A DNA stretch of 64,000 nt from Coniella vitis (taxonomy: Eukaryota > Ascomycota > Sordariomycetes > Diaporthales > Schizoparmaceae): positions 4,755,001 through 4,819,000 of the forward strand of contig WUJK01000001.1 of the NCBI GenBank assembly GCA_011317545.1, in the 5' to 3' direction. The translations under genes were made by a program, and so were the position numbers. Below the pieces are notes generated by a model. It was not told where the DNA came from, ran no database searches, and saw nothing but the letters and a program-made list of their open reading frames with translations. This document shows positions 49,732 to 60,248 of the stretch, piece after piece (the first letter of the stretch is position 1; the number at the start of each line of letters is the position of its first letter).

Positions 49732-51051
49732 GGCTGCGAGCAGTATGAGGTTCGCAAAGTCGAAGAGGAGAGGGGTCGATTGACAGGTGGGGTTGTTGCG
49801 GACTTGCGGCCGGGATCGTCGCGGCTGTCGAATTCGTGGAATATGGTTCAAGTAGCGGCGCGCAGGTTGGACAAGACCAAAAGAGGAGGGATGCGGACGG
49901 TGATGAGGGTCGAATGGCTAAGGTCGAAACTAGGTAATAATCGCCGTACTTTTTGGAAATTCAGGGCAGAGGAGTGTCTTGGAACGTAGTCGTGTTCCCC
50001 AGAGGTGGCGGGCAGAAAGAGGTGAGAACTTGGAGAGGGATATACTTGCTCGTTCTTGAAGGGGTGGATGGGTCGGATGGGTTCGAACAAAGAGGTACAA
50101 TGTGAGGCGGCAAGTCAAGATGGTTGTTTGAAGTGATTGCTGAAGAGCACGGGGCGACTTTGGTGAGTCCCGACTGCAGATAGCGTCAGATTTCGTGGAG
50201 CCGAACAATTGATCTCCTTAGCATCGGGCAGGCCGGCCAAACCGACTGCATTTGTACGTAGGTACTTGGGTACTTGTCTGGTCGCAAGAGTACCTTGATG
50301 CCTGCACCCGGCGACCGGCTGCGGAAGCAAGCAGTATCCAGTTATCCAGTACCCAGGAACCAAGGTACATGATTAGATACCTAGACAGCTAGACTAAAAA
50401 TGGATGATACTATACACACAAACAGGCTTGCCACTGCTAAGCTCGGCTGAGTCAAAGCACTTTTTCCAATATTATGTACGGAACCCTCTGCGGTGAAAGT
50501 GAACATAACATCTGCAGATGGTGTTGGATGTTCTTTGAAGGCTCCCAATTGACGCTTGGGAGGAGTCGCGGCTTGACCCGGTGCCGTACGGAGCAGGTCC
50601 GTTACGGCCACCTGGGGAAGTGCTGAACGCAGACCCCGGCCATCCCGCATGAGTTCCACCAGCCGGAGAGAGCATAACGCGAATTAGGCGCGTGATCCCT
50701 ACTACCCATGTGCCTTACGGGTCACGCCCCTATGGCAGGCTGAAGGGATCTCCAAGAATCCAAGGATGTGAGCGCTAGATGGATGCTAACTTCCCGGTCA
50801 GCAGAAGCTTGACGCGTCGGTGCAACCCACACCTGCTATAGCAACAAGGTCTAGGCAGTCTCTTGTCAGCTTTTGCAGGATGGATGCCTACAATTTGCTC
50901 AACAACCCAACCATTCCACATCTCCTTTGTCGCATCCTTCCGTCTGCATTCTGCGTCTACGTTGCTCCATCAGTACTTTTGGATAGACACTTACGTTCCT
51001 CCTCATGGCTCAGCATGTGCCGAGCGAGGCATACTCTCAGCCTTCACTGCA
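49732..51051. other. Divergent promoter region, CDC34 and DNA ligase
   Basis: This spacer contains a group of GGTAC/TACC elements at 50254-50386 (for example GTACGTAGGTACTTGGGTAC and GATACCTAG). A similar group occurs at 56118-56150. The open frame of the ligase extends up to 50863 without a conserved sequence. Confidence 0.6.
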
Positions 51052-54000
51052 ATGCCTCTCTCCTTTAGCGCCATCTGCGACCTCCTCCAGAGTCTTGAAA
51101 CCGACCTCCGTCGAAAGAAACGCAAGAAGGGCAGCACACGCATTGTGACCGAGTGGTTTGCGGAGCATTGCCATGTTCTCAATAGCGGCCATGTCGACCG
51201 AACCGCCGTCCTCTCCACGCTGCTCCCCGAAAGGCGCACCGATAGGGTCTACAATATTCAACACAACCGCCTGGAACGCATTGTCAGCAAGGCTTGTGGC
51301 CTGGGCAAAAGTCGCCAACAAGCCTTAGCAAAGTGGCGTGAAAAAGGCTCCGGTATTGACTTGGCGGAATGTGTAGAGGCTGTATTCGAAGATGCGCCAA
51401 ATGGTGCTACATGCAATGTCACAGTTGAGGAAATCGACGGAATTCTACATGCTCTGGCGGCGGGGTCGGCTTTCAGCTCGCCTGCCGTGAGGTCGTCTCG
51501 GTCATCAGGTCCTTTGTACTTGGGCACCGCCTCTCGTCAACAGCAATGCCTCGAAAATATCTTCAGGCAACTCAGTCCAAGAGATGCAAAATGGATGTGT
51601 CGGCTAATTCTCAAGAATTTCCTCCCTGTCGTCGTGCCAGAGTACTTGGTATATTCCCAATGCCATCAACTTTTACCCACTATCTTGAAAGTACACAACG
51701 ATTTCGCCGTCGCCGTCACTCTCCTTGAGCAGCAGGTCTGCAATCATCATAGTGCCAGGACCGAACCTGACGAGGCCGATATTCCGCGTCTGATCAAACC
51801 CACGGTCGGAGTGAGAGTGGGCCGGCAGACTTGGCTCAATGTGCGAAGTATTCAACAATGTATATCGATGGGTTACGGCCTAATGAGCTGCGAGAAAAAG
51901 ATCGATGGAGAATATTGTCAAATTCACATCAACTTGGCAGGTACCAAAAGGATCCAGATTTTCTCCAAGTCAGGAAAAGACAGCACAAAGGACCGCATTG
52001 GCTTACACAATGCAATCAGGTCATCTCTCGGCCTGGGCTCTCCAATGTGCCGGTTCCAGAAGAACTGTATCCTTGAGGGTGAACTAGTCGTTTGGAGCGA
52101 TACCAAGAAGCGCATTTTGGGCTTTGATAAGATACGGAGACATGTGAGTCGGTCGGGGCGTCTGATCGGCACAGCCAGAGATGATCCACCACCGATGTCA
52201 GAGCGTCTTATGATTGTATATTTCGACTTGTTGTCGGTAGATGACAAGTCATTGCTCAATGTCAGGTACTTCGAACGCCGCCAGCGCCTTACGACTCTGG
52301 TCAATTGTGAGGAGGGTCGCTCCGCGCTGGTGCCAAGAACAATCATCAACTTTTCGTCCCGGTTAGCAGTCCAGGAACTGCGTGAGGCCTTCGGCACCTG
52401 CATTGTTCAACGAGAGGAGGGCTTAGTTCTGAAGCCTGATAGTCCCTACTTCAACTTCGAAACGAACAATCGCCTGCACGAATCATGCGTTCTCAAGTTA
52501 AAGAAGGCTTATCTGAAGAATTTTGGGGAGGTGGGTGATTTTGCAGTCATCGGCGCCCGCTACGACTCCACGGCTGCCAAAGTGCTAGCTCTGCCAAACA
52601 TCAAGTATACTCACTTCTACCTGGGATGTGCAACCAACAAAGAGGATGTTGTGCGCTTTGAACATGTAAAGGCAACGTTTATCATCGTGGCTGAGGTCGA
52701 GTTGAACGCCGCAATGGCCGCATATTTCCAGCAATACGTCTTTGGAAGACCGATAGAACCGGCCGAAAATACTGATTATGACTTGCGACTGTCACAAAGC
52801 ATTCTCCAGGGCAAGCAAATGTCTGTTGTGTTTCTCGAGCCGGCAGTCTTCGAGATCACCTGCTTTGCCTTCCACAAAGATACGGATTCTGATTTTTGGA
52901 GTCCCCGATTCCCATATGTGTCAAAAATACACACAGACAGATCTTGGAAGGATTGCATAGGCTTCGACGAACTCCAGGACATTGCAAACTCCGAACAAAG
53001 TTGTCCTGAACGCAATGATAGTCAAGAATTGGCCCAGTGGATCACAGCACTTGAAAACGCGGAACCGAGAAGCATGCAACGTGCCGAGGACCAAGACAGC
53101 GGGACGACGCACGATACATGGACAACGGGTATTACTTGGGAAGACGCGTCGCAGACAATGACCTCGAAGCAAGCCGCTTGCCTTACGAGCATTTCTGATA
53201 TGAACGGCAATGCCCCCACTGCTGCGTCAACGCCACCGACATCACCAACTGTTCAAACGCTTACGCCTGAGCCAAAGCATTGTGAGAGCCGAAGCGGCAG
53301 CACTGCTGGGCACTCAGCGCGCAAACGAGGCAGAGAGGCCTTCCCGGTATCACCCCCGTTGGCTCGAAAGAAGAGCCGCACATTAGACCACACACTGGTT
53401 ATTCAAGGCAGCCTAGACCATCACCTCCCAGATCCACAACAGTCTGCAGGACAGTCTACCCCGCCTATCCGCTCCGAAGGCGAAGAGCTACCATCTGATT
53501 TATCGAAGAGTTCCGACACTGGAGCATTGTACGAAATGTTAGAACCCTTGACCTCACCCGTTCCATTTCCAAATTTACAGCTTGCCAGACCCGCGTCCTT
53601 GGGTACAGATGCCTCAAACCTAGTAGGCCCGGCAAGTCCGGGTCTCCTGGATACTGTATCTGAGTTGGAATTAAACTCGAGACCAGAAATGAAAACAACC
53701 TGTCGCTACGCCGCAAAATCATGTGCGCTGTATGATCGCGTTGTCTTGCTTGCGCCCTGCGTCGCCAATTTTCCCTGGCTCACAGATGACTTGCTCCCGA
53801 GCCACGGTATAGCAGCAGTCTTCAAAGACATTACCTCGTGGCTTGGTTCAACTGCTACCACGACAACTTCTCTTGCTCCGTCACTGACCAAGACGTCTGC
53901 GCGCCAACAGCCGGGGGTCGTCCTCGTCGAAAGGCGGAGGGCCGAAGCCACCAAGAAGTTCCTGGCTGCGCTCCAGGCTGAGCCCTTTATAACTGGAAAT

Positions 54001-54168
54001 GGGAAGCGTCAAGTCATGATTGTTTATGATTGGCGCCTGCTAGAGGATATCACACATGCGGAGAAGTTGCATTCGAGAAGTAGTGTGCCGCTTGGTACGC
54101 GACAGAAGAATGGCAATGCAGCATTTGCAAAGGAGTTATGGAGGAAGCATTATATCGGACTGTGTTGA
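51052..54168 (+). CDS. ATP-dependent DNA ligase, LIG4-like paralogue
   Basis: This intronless gene encodes 1038 aa from the ATG at 51052 (MPLSFSAICDLLQSLE). The open frame continues 63 codons upstream without conserved sequence. The N-terminal part (1-230) resembles the DNA-binding domain of eukaryotic ligases. The nucleotidyltransferase core has motif I with Lys283 (EKKIDGEYCQIH), motif III FDLL near 390, motif IV EEGLVLKP near 454 and motif V LKLKKAY near 482, followed by an OB-like region. In DNA ligases I, III and IV motif I normally reads KxDGxR; here the Arg position is Tyr. Residues about 700-880 are Ser/Pro/Thr-rich and disordered. A single BRCT-like segment ends the protein (about 884-1038, VMIVYDWRLLED). 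Standard LIG4 has two BRCT domains, so this is likely a fungal-specific paralogue of unknown role. Confidence 0.85.
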   Translation: MPLSFSAICDLLQSLETDLRRKKRKKGSTRIVTEWFAEHCHVLNSGHVDRTAVLSTLLPERRTDRVYNIQHNRLERIVSKACGLGKSRQQALAKWREKGSGIDLAECVEAVFEDAPNGATCNVTVEEIDGILHALAAGSAFSSPAVRSSRSSGPLYLGTASRQQQCLENIFRQLSPRDAKWMCRLILKNFLPVVVPEYLVYSQCHQLLPTILKVHNDFAVAVTLLEQQVCNHHSARTEPDEADIPRLIKPTVGVRVGRQTWLNVRSIQQCISMGYGLMSCEKKIDGEYCQIHINLAGTKRIQIFSKSGKDSTKDRIGLHNAIRSSLGLGSPMCRFQKNCILEGELVVWSDTKKRILGFDKIRRHVSRSGRLIGTARDDPPPMSERLMIVYFDLLSVDDKSLLNVRYFERRQRLTTLVNCEEGRSALVPRTIINFSSRLAVQELREAFGTCIVQREEGLVLKPDSPYFNFETNNRLHESCVLKLKKAYLKNFGEVGDFAVIGARYDSTAAKVLALPNIKYTHFYLGCATNKEDVVRFEHVKATFIIVAEVELNAAMAAYFQQYVFGRPIEPAENTDYDLRLSQSILQGKQMSVVFLEPAVFEITCFAFHKDTDSDFWSPRFPYVSKIHTDRSWKDCIGFDELQDIANSEQSCPERNDSQELAQWITALENAEPRSMQRAEDQDSGTTHDTWTTGITWEDASQTMTSKQAACLTSISDMNGNAPTAASTPPTSPTVQTLTPEPKHCESRSGSTAGHSARKRGREAFPVSPPLARKKSRTLDHTLVIQGSLDHHLPDPQQSAGQSTPPIRSEGEELPSDLSKSSDTGALYEMLEPLTSPVPFPNLQLARPASLGTDASNLVGPASPGLLDTVSELELNSRPEMKTTCRYAAKSCALYDRVVLLAPCVANFPWLTDDLLPSHGIAAVFKDITSWLGSTATTTTSLAPSLTKTSARQQPGVVLVERRRAEATKKFLAALQAEPFITGNGKRQVMIVYDWRLLEDITHAEKLHSRSSVPLGTRQKNGNAAFAKELWRKHYIGLC

Positions 54169-54436
54169 TTATAGAAGCTTTGGGAATTGGGGGAATTGGG
54201 CTTTGGGTATTTGGACGGTGTGGAATAGTCTTTGGATATTGCGGTTTTAAGTAGGATGCTGGAAGGCTTGGCTCTATTGGAGTATCGCAGAGAGTCTATA
54301 ACTCTTTGGTAGAATACCTTTGATTGTCCAATTGCAATGCTTGCTTCAACACGACATGTCAGAAGCGTTGCCAAAATGCGAGGGCCGTCACTGACTTGTC
54401 TTTACATCCTCCATCGACATTGCAGCTAGAATTACC
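54169..54436. other. Short convergent spacer
   Basis: Only 268 bp separate the stop codons of the ligase (plus) and the dioxygenase (minus), so their 3' UTRs may overlap. Confidence 0.7.
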
Positions 54437-55917
54437 TTATTTCTTATCTGCATCATCATACATCTGCAAATAACTAGCCCGTAGTCTCATCTGCAAGTGC
54501 TCGTCCGCCGTAATCGCCTTCCTCGCGGCATCCGGATTGCCACCTCTCTTACTAACGTCATCGCTCGGCTTGTGGTTCCTCACCCGCTCACTGGGGACCA
54601 CCTCGAGTGTCGTGGACCCAACCGGGTGACAGAAGAAGGCGATGCTGTACCGTGGCTCGTTTCCAGTCTCGCCCTCGACGCCGTTCCCTTTAGTCCCTGG
54701 CGGGGGAAACACAACCCGGTGCACCGTGCTCCGTAAAAGACCGTTTGTCCAGTACGAGAGCAAGTCGCCTATGTTGACAAGGATGGGTGGCGCCGGGTCA
54801 GACTCGGTGCCGGGTGGGCAGACGGGTACGGGTGCCCAGGAGGAGCCATCCCCTTTGCCAGAAGTGTCGATCTCGAGACCGGCTTGCCCACGGAGGCGAA
54901 AGAGGAGGGTGATGCTACCGTAGTCGGAGTGGGCGCCTGCGCGGACGTCTTCCTGGGTGGCAGCGGGGAGATCTTTGTTGTCGTTTGAGCCGTTGTCAGT
55001 GGTAGGAGTGGTGGTGGTGAGAGCCGAGAGAGGTGGGTAGTAAAGCAGGCGGAGGATGTTGCCTGATGGGCCACCCTCGCGGCGGTGACGGTCGTAGAAG
55101 AAGGTGGGTGGGTTGACGGCTAGGCCTATGCCGATAAGGTGGTTGATTTTGAGGGCGAGGTTGTAGCAATGGTCGTCTAAAATATGGATTCAGTGAGTGA
55201 GGTCGCTATATTGTTGTTATTGTCCAACAAGTAGATCAATTGTGGCAAGTAAGGATGTACAGATCGGGGGCCACAAGAGGAACAGAGGTTGACATACAAA
55301 AAGCGGCGGCTTGGCTCTCATATGGCTTGAAGCTCTCTGGCAATGGCTGTTGAGCTTTTCCGTCTACGAATTCTCCAAAGTTGAAGGCTCTGATGTGATC
55401 AGCATGACTGTCTCAGCCATCATCGAATCTGTTCAGTGACTGAACTTACTCTTTAAAATCTCCAACCTAAGTTCAAGGACAAAATATTAGTGTGATAGAT
55501 CTTTTGGCGATGCGAGCGAGACATTACAATTACACATACTCTTTGGTTTTTTGGGTCCAGAGTCTCGTAATTCATGCTCGACCAACCCCGGTTGTTCTCT
55601 TGGATGATACATTTTTGCTTTTCCTCCACGGGCGCCTTGAATATTTTGTTGCCCTGTTGTGCGTGTTCACCAATTTGGTCTCAGCCTCAGTTCAGTGACC
55701 CAAAGTAGAGGGATGGTGTGGCTATGGGACATGTCTCGCATCGTACCAGCTCAAAAGCATTCTCTACCGCTTCAACGGGAATATCAGCGCCCGTGTTCCG
55801 GATGTAGACGAAGCCATGCTCGACGGCGGCCTCGACCAATTCCCTAGCGACTTGGGCCTGCTCCTGCTCGCCTGTGGCCGAGATGTCGATGACTGGGATC
55901 TTTGCCGCAGACGACAT
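54437..55917 (-). CDS. 2-oxoglutarate/Fe(II) dioxygenase, isopenicillin N synthase-like
   Basis: Five exons (55917-55747, 55653-55540, 55466-55450, 55389-55298, 55176-54437) give 377 aa. Exon 3 is only 17 nt and encodes VGDFKE, linking YETLDPKNQR to AFNFGEFVDGK. The N-terminal DIOX_N part starts IPVIDIS. Iron ligands are His214, Asp216 (GAHSDYGSITLLF) and His284 (STVHRVV). Arg307 and Ser309 (RYSIAFF) bind 2-oxoglutarate. A low-complexity Thr/Asn insert lies at about 183-207. The family hydroxylates or desaturates small molecules, including gibberellin-type and flavonoid-type compounds in plants, and in fungi is often uncharacterised. No secondary-metabolite genes are next to it, so the substrate is unknown. 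Confidence 0.92.
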
Positions 55918-57020
55918 GGCGGGGGTGGCTGACGAGTAAAGTTGTAAGGATATCCGTCCGAGGTACTCAAGTAGGAAAGAATCGAAAAGTGCTTTTCCAC
56001 ACGACAATAAGTGCTCGCTAGTCTATGACCTGACCGTGGTTTGCCGGAACGATAATGTTATCCGACCTCCGTAGGGTTGCCCGTTAAAGCCAACTAGAGA
56101 AGGGTATCTCGGTGCCCAAGTACCTAGATACTTGTGTACCGAGGTACGTGCCGTGAAAGAGCAGTTATTACGTAATGACAGGCAGTGTTAGTGGCTCAGC
56201 AAAAAAGCTGGGATCAGATTAAATCCTTTTGACGGCCGTTCGCTTGAAGCACAAACCTCGGAAACTTGCGTGAGATTGGAAATGACCAACCGATACTTTT
56301 GAGCTCATTTGACATACACAATAGCAAATCCCTTGCATGACTGTCCAGCAAAGCAAAGTACATATCTAGGTAGCTTGACGGATTCCATGAGCATACAGAG
56401 CATATATAGTACATATCCAGATTAAGATCGTACCTTGTTTCTGTTGGTGTCAAGTAGAGGGGATATGCAACGAAGGCCTTTTGGTAACAGACGGGAGACA
56501 TTGTAAGAATGGAAAATGAGCATATACATAGTACCGAGCTGCTTACCTAAGTCTCAATCATCACCGCAATTGGAGGTACTTTGTTACCAACTATGTATGA
56601 CACAGTGCAGAAGCCTGCTGGATCTCAAAGAGTTAGCACTGTCTACTGGCTGGACCGAGCTAGAGCTTGACCAGCAGACCAGGTGGTGACGATCCCGCCA
56701 GATCAATTTAGCAACCGTCGTGATTGATTGCAGTGAGAAAGAGTGACTGGGCCACCCGCCGGCAATGGCGTTCGCACTTTCCTGCCGTTTTTCAAAGATG
56801 GGCTCGGCCTGAGTCCTGCCACGCCCGCCTCCTCGCAACTTGTCGCAACTTGTTGCAACGTACGTACCTTTTCTATCTCTTCTTCTTCCCGCCCGTTGGC
56901 CACATACATACGGATTTGTCGCGCGTCGCCTTGCATCGTCTCACATTCCTGTCGGGTGCAGTCCTTCCTCCCGCGCCGTCACTCGGCGTCGTACAATCAG
57001 CCCACAGCAAAGCACCGCGC

Positions 57021-57055
<35 letters not shown>

Positions 57056-57235
57056 CGCGACACACGGCCTGCATTGCCGCCACGCATCTAGCAGGTCACC
57101 ACCAAAGCACCATCGGCGGCTTTTCCTCGCAGCCAACCACCATCCACCCACCCTGTACGAATCAGCAGCGCCACAACGGCGCGCTCTCATTTGTACCTCC
57201 TTCCCGCCTCCCCTTCCCTCCCTCACTTTTTCGCA
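55918..57235. other. Divergent promoter region, dioxygenase and IES1
   Basis: This spacer contains GGTAC/TACC elements (56118-56150), a TACATAGTA motif (56525) and the GC-rich, pyrimidine-rich leader of IES1 with a CTG repeat. The 176-207 codon plus frames at 56724-57347 overlap the leader and have no domain. Confidence 0.6.
57022..57054. repeat. CTG trinucleotide repeat in the IES1 leader
   Basis: Eleven perfect CTG units end 181 bp before the IES1 start codon. They are probably transcribed as CUG in the 5' UTR. Confidence 0.85.
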
Positions 57236-59462
57236 ATGGTCGCCTCTCCTCCTTCCCTGGCCGGCACGCCTGATCTTGAGCCTGCCAGCTCTCCTGCCCG
57301 CTCTACTTCCCACCGCGCCAATCACCACAAGGACAATTCATTCTTAAACAACATCACTGAAGACGACGACCGTTCCGTCAAGATGGACACCCCAGAACCT
57401 GGCCCTGCCCGCCGTCGTCGCGGCATCAACGCCGGCAACCAGAGCGCCATCGGCAAAATCAGGCATCTCAAAAAAGACGATGGTGAGCCCCTGTGGCGCG
57501 TCGACATCCAATACGACTTCCTCAAGGCTGTCTTCGATGACGAGCAATCCGTATTCACAAACAGCTGGGAGCCTAACCGCCCCAAGCAGAACTTTGCCGA
57601 TCTCTACATCGACACCATGTCGCGAAGCTCAAAGACCAGCAAGGTTCTGCGCGACAAGCTGCTGAGTGATCGCGAGGCTGCCAAGAACATGGCTATGGTC
57701 TGTCTTCTCGTCAACATCGGCCGCATGAATACAACACTGAACTGTAAGCAGCCCCTCCCTGCCGACAATCTTTTGTGCTGCCTGTGCTGTCACGCTCTTA
57801 CTGACTTCTCCCTCTGCAGTCTTCCCCGAAATGAGGGCCCAACTCCGGACCTATCACGCTATCCCTTCCCTCCAGGCCCGACAAGATCCAAACTCGTATA
57901 AGCAGCTGCAGGATGCTCCGCGACTTAAGTCCATATTGAAAGGAGGCTCCGAAGACCGCCCAGAGCCTCAGTCGCTGGACGCCATGAAGAGCATGAACAT
58001 ACCACGAACAAACCCTGTTAATCTGTTGTTTGTCATCTGTTCGTCAGCTTCCAAGATTGCAGAGCTGCACTTTCCTCCGGGCCGCGAATTTCATGATCTC
58101 ATCATGAAGACCAATCTCAGCAGCAAATCACGCGCTCGCGCCTTCTTGTGGATCATGTGGTTCTATCTCGAGTCAGATTTCACGGAAGAGGGCTGCATGG
58201 AGAATCCTTTTGGCGAGGGCGTGGACTACGGCGTGGACGTTGCCAACCAAGGAGTGCCCGTTCTCGAGGAGCTGAACAAAGAAGAGGAAGCTGCCGAGAA
58301 CATTGACACCCCCGAAGAGGTCGAGTACGGCAAGACTAAACAGGCCATGCGGAAGAAGATCATCGAGGCAGATCAACAGTATGCCCTCGAGACCAATTCC
58401 AAACGCGGTTCGAGGGCCCGCATGTTCCCTGCTGGCGACGAGGGATCGACGATGGGTGTCTTGCCAAGAATTAGACCTTCAAAGCACGAATCGGACATGG
58501 ACAGCACCCGTTCCACGCCTCCACCTAGAGCACTCGCAAGACACAAAGATGCGCTGGCTGCCTCCAACAGACGTAGCGGTGCACCTCTGAAATATCAGAT
58601 TTTCGAGGGTAGCTCCCCCGGAGTCGGACCGATTGAGGGCATCGTGGCTAGAAAGCCAAGGCCGCCAACTGCTCACCAGCTCGCGGTTGAGCGCAACAGA
58701 TCCCAACGAGTCGAGTATATCCTCGACCGTGGCATCCGGAAGGCTCACCGAAAGGCTCGACGCGCTCGAAAGATGGATGGAGCTGTTGTGCGAGCCATGG
58801 CTCGACTGCATCATATGGAGGATCCTTTTGATGACAGTGAAGGCGAGGATAATATTACTGCGCTAAAACATCACGCCTTGGTTGGCCCGTCAGCTTACCC
58901 CGCCGGGGTCGACCCTATGAGCGGAAGAAAGTTGCCTTTCCGTGAGCGTGGCTTTGGAGGTCTTGTACCAATGGTCTCGGAGACTGACGATTTTGGTGAA
59001 GAATTTGTTGCATACAGCGCGTCCCTGCGCCGCGCAGTTCGCCGCCTCGACCGATGGGAAGCTCAGAATGGCGCCGATGTTGGCCCGATTGCGCCTGTCA
59101 AGAAACGCCGGCAACCCACCGTCAACGGAGGCAGAGACCCAGACGAGACCGAGGAAGAGGTGGACCGTGATGCAGATGCTGCACAGTTCTCATTGATGGA
59201 CGACAACATGCTGGGTCCGGCCGCCTCCCGATCGAGGTCTCGCGGCAAGTCGAATGGTGCAGCAGCCAGCTCCAATGGCGATGTGACCATGGAGGATGTC
59301 GAAGACCTTAATGACGTGGACAAGGAACTTTTGGGTCTGGCCAGCGATCATGAGAATGATGTTGAAGGAGACAATGATAATGGTGAAGGAGAGGATGAGG
59401 ACCTTGACGATCTCGAACTTACAATGCTCGGACGTAAGGAAGTCGACTCTGATTCCGAGTAG
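57236..59462 (+). CDS. IES1: INO80 complex subunit Ies1
   Basis: Two exons (57236-57743 and 57820-59462) give 716 aa. The intron has a GTAAGC donor and a CTGCAG acceptor and splits a codon to give NFFPEMR. The conserved block is at about 70-320 (KKDDGEPLWRVDIQYDFL, VCLLVNIGRMNTTLN, LHFPPGREFHDLIM, ARAFLWIMWFYLESDF, CMENPFGEG). It identifies the fungal Ies1 family, a subunit of the INO80 chromatin remodeller that slides nucleosomes in the nucleus. The middle is basic with Arg/Lys-rich stretches (AHRKARRARK). The C-terminal 100 residues are Asp/Glu-rich. The start is the first ATG, in CGCAATGG context. Family assignment is strong, but the detailed function of Ies1 itself is not readable from sequence. 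Confidence 0.9.
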
Positions 59463-60248
59463 GAAGCCGTAGCCTTGAAGCTTTGACCTGGTACATCCCA
59501 GCAGCGATTTGCTACATCAAGGTTTCATGAATGCCGGCATGACGTACTCGTTGATTTGCTTTGTTAAGAGAAACGGAAAGGAGATTGTAAGGAGACAGGC
59601 TCGATTCACGAAAAGAACGGCGGAAACTAGACGACGAAAGGAGGGCACAGGTTTTATGATGATGATACCCCCAACATTGCCTCAACTGTGGGAGGCAGAC
59701 AGAGTCAACGAGCAATAAAGGAAGGACAAAGGAAAATAGGAAGGGCCGGAGACTCTTTCTTCCAAAAAAAAAAAAAATTAATTTGGTTGATTTGCGGACT
59801 TGATATGCCGACGGAAAGACTTCTCTCGCAGAATACAATTATGCCTATTTAGACATGAGTACTTGCTTAAAATTCGTGCAGTATTCAGGATCTACACCGG
59901 CTGCATTATGTTGCAGCTCTGGGTTGTTTCCCGGCTGGCGGGGAAGCTGGGTGGCAGGTGCCTTGGGCTTCTTCGTAAATTGCATGCACATCATAGTATA
60001 ATGTGAAGTGGAGGTTTCTAAATTTCTGACTCGATGCTGTATAGATATCGCTTGGATAGAATGATCCCTGAAACAGCCAGTGTGAATGGGAACTGTAAGT
60101 CTTATCATTCCTATCATCTCCAACCGAGATGGTCGTTTTCGGTATTCTTTATATCATTTATCGCCACGTTCTGCAAGCCTCCTCAAGTAGCCAGCAGTCA
60201 TCCTTAATATACCCATTGATGGGGACCCTTTCTACCAGGCTATTCTAC
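59463..60248. other. Convergent 3' region, no supported gene
   Basis: This is the downstream sequence of IES1 and of the minus-strand hypothetical gene. It includes an A-run at about 59765-59777. No domain-bearing frame was seen. Confidence 0.6.

Noticed and set aside
50863..51051. 63-codon N-terminal extension of the DNA ligase
   Set aside because: The residues are not conserved-looking (Cys/His/Ser-rich), and the family-like start MPLSFSAICDLLQSLE lies at 51052.
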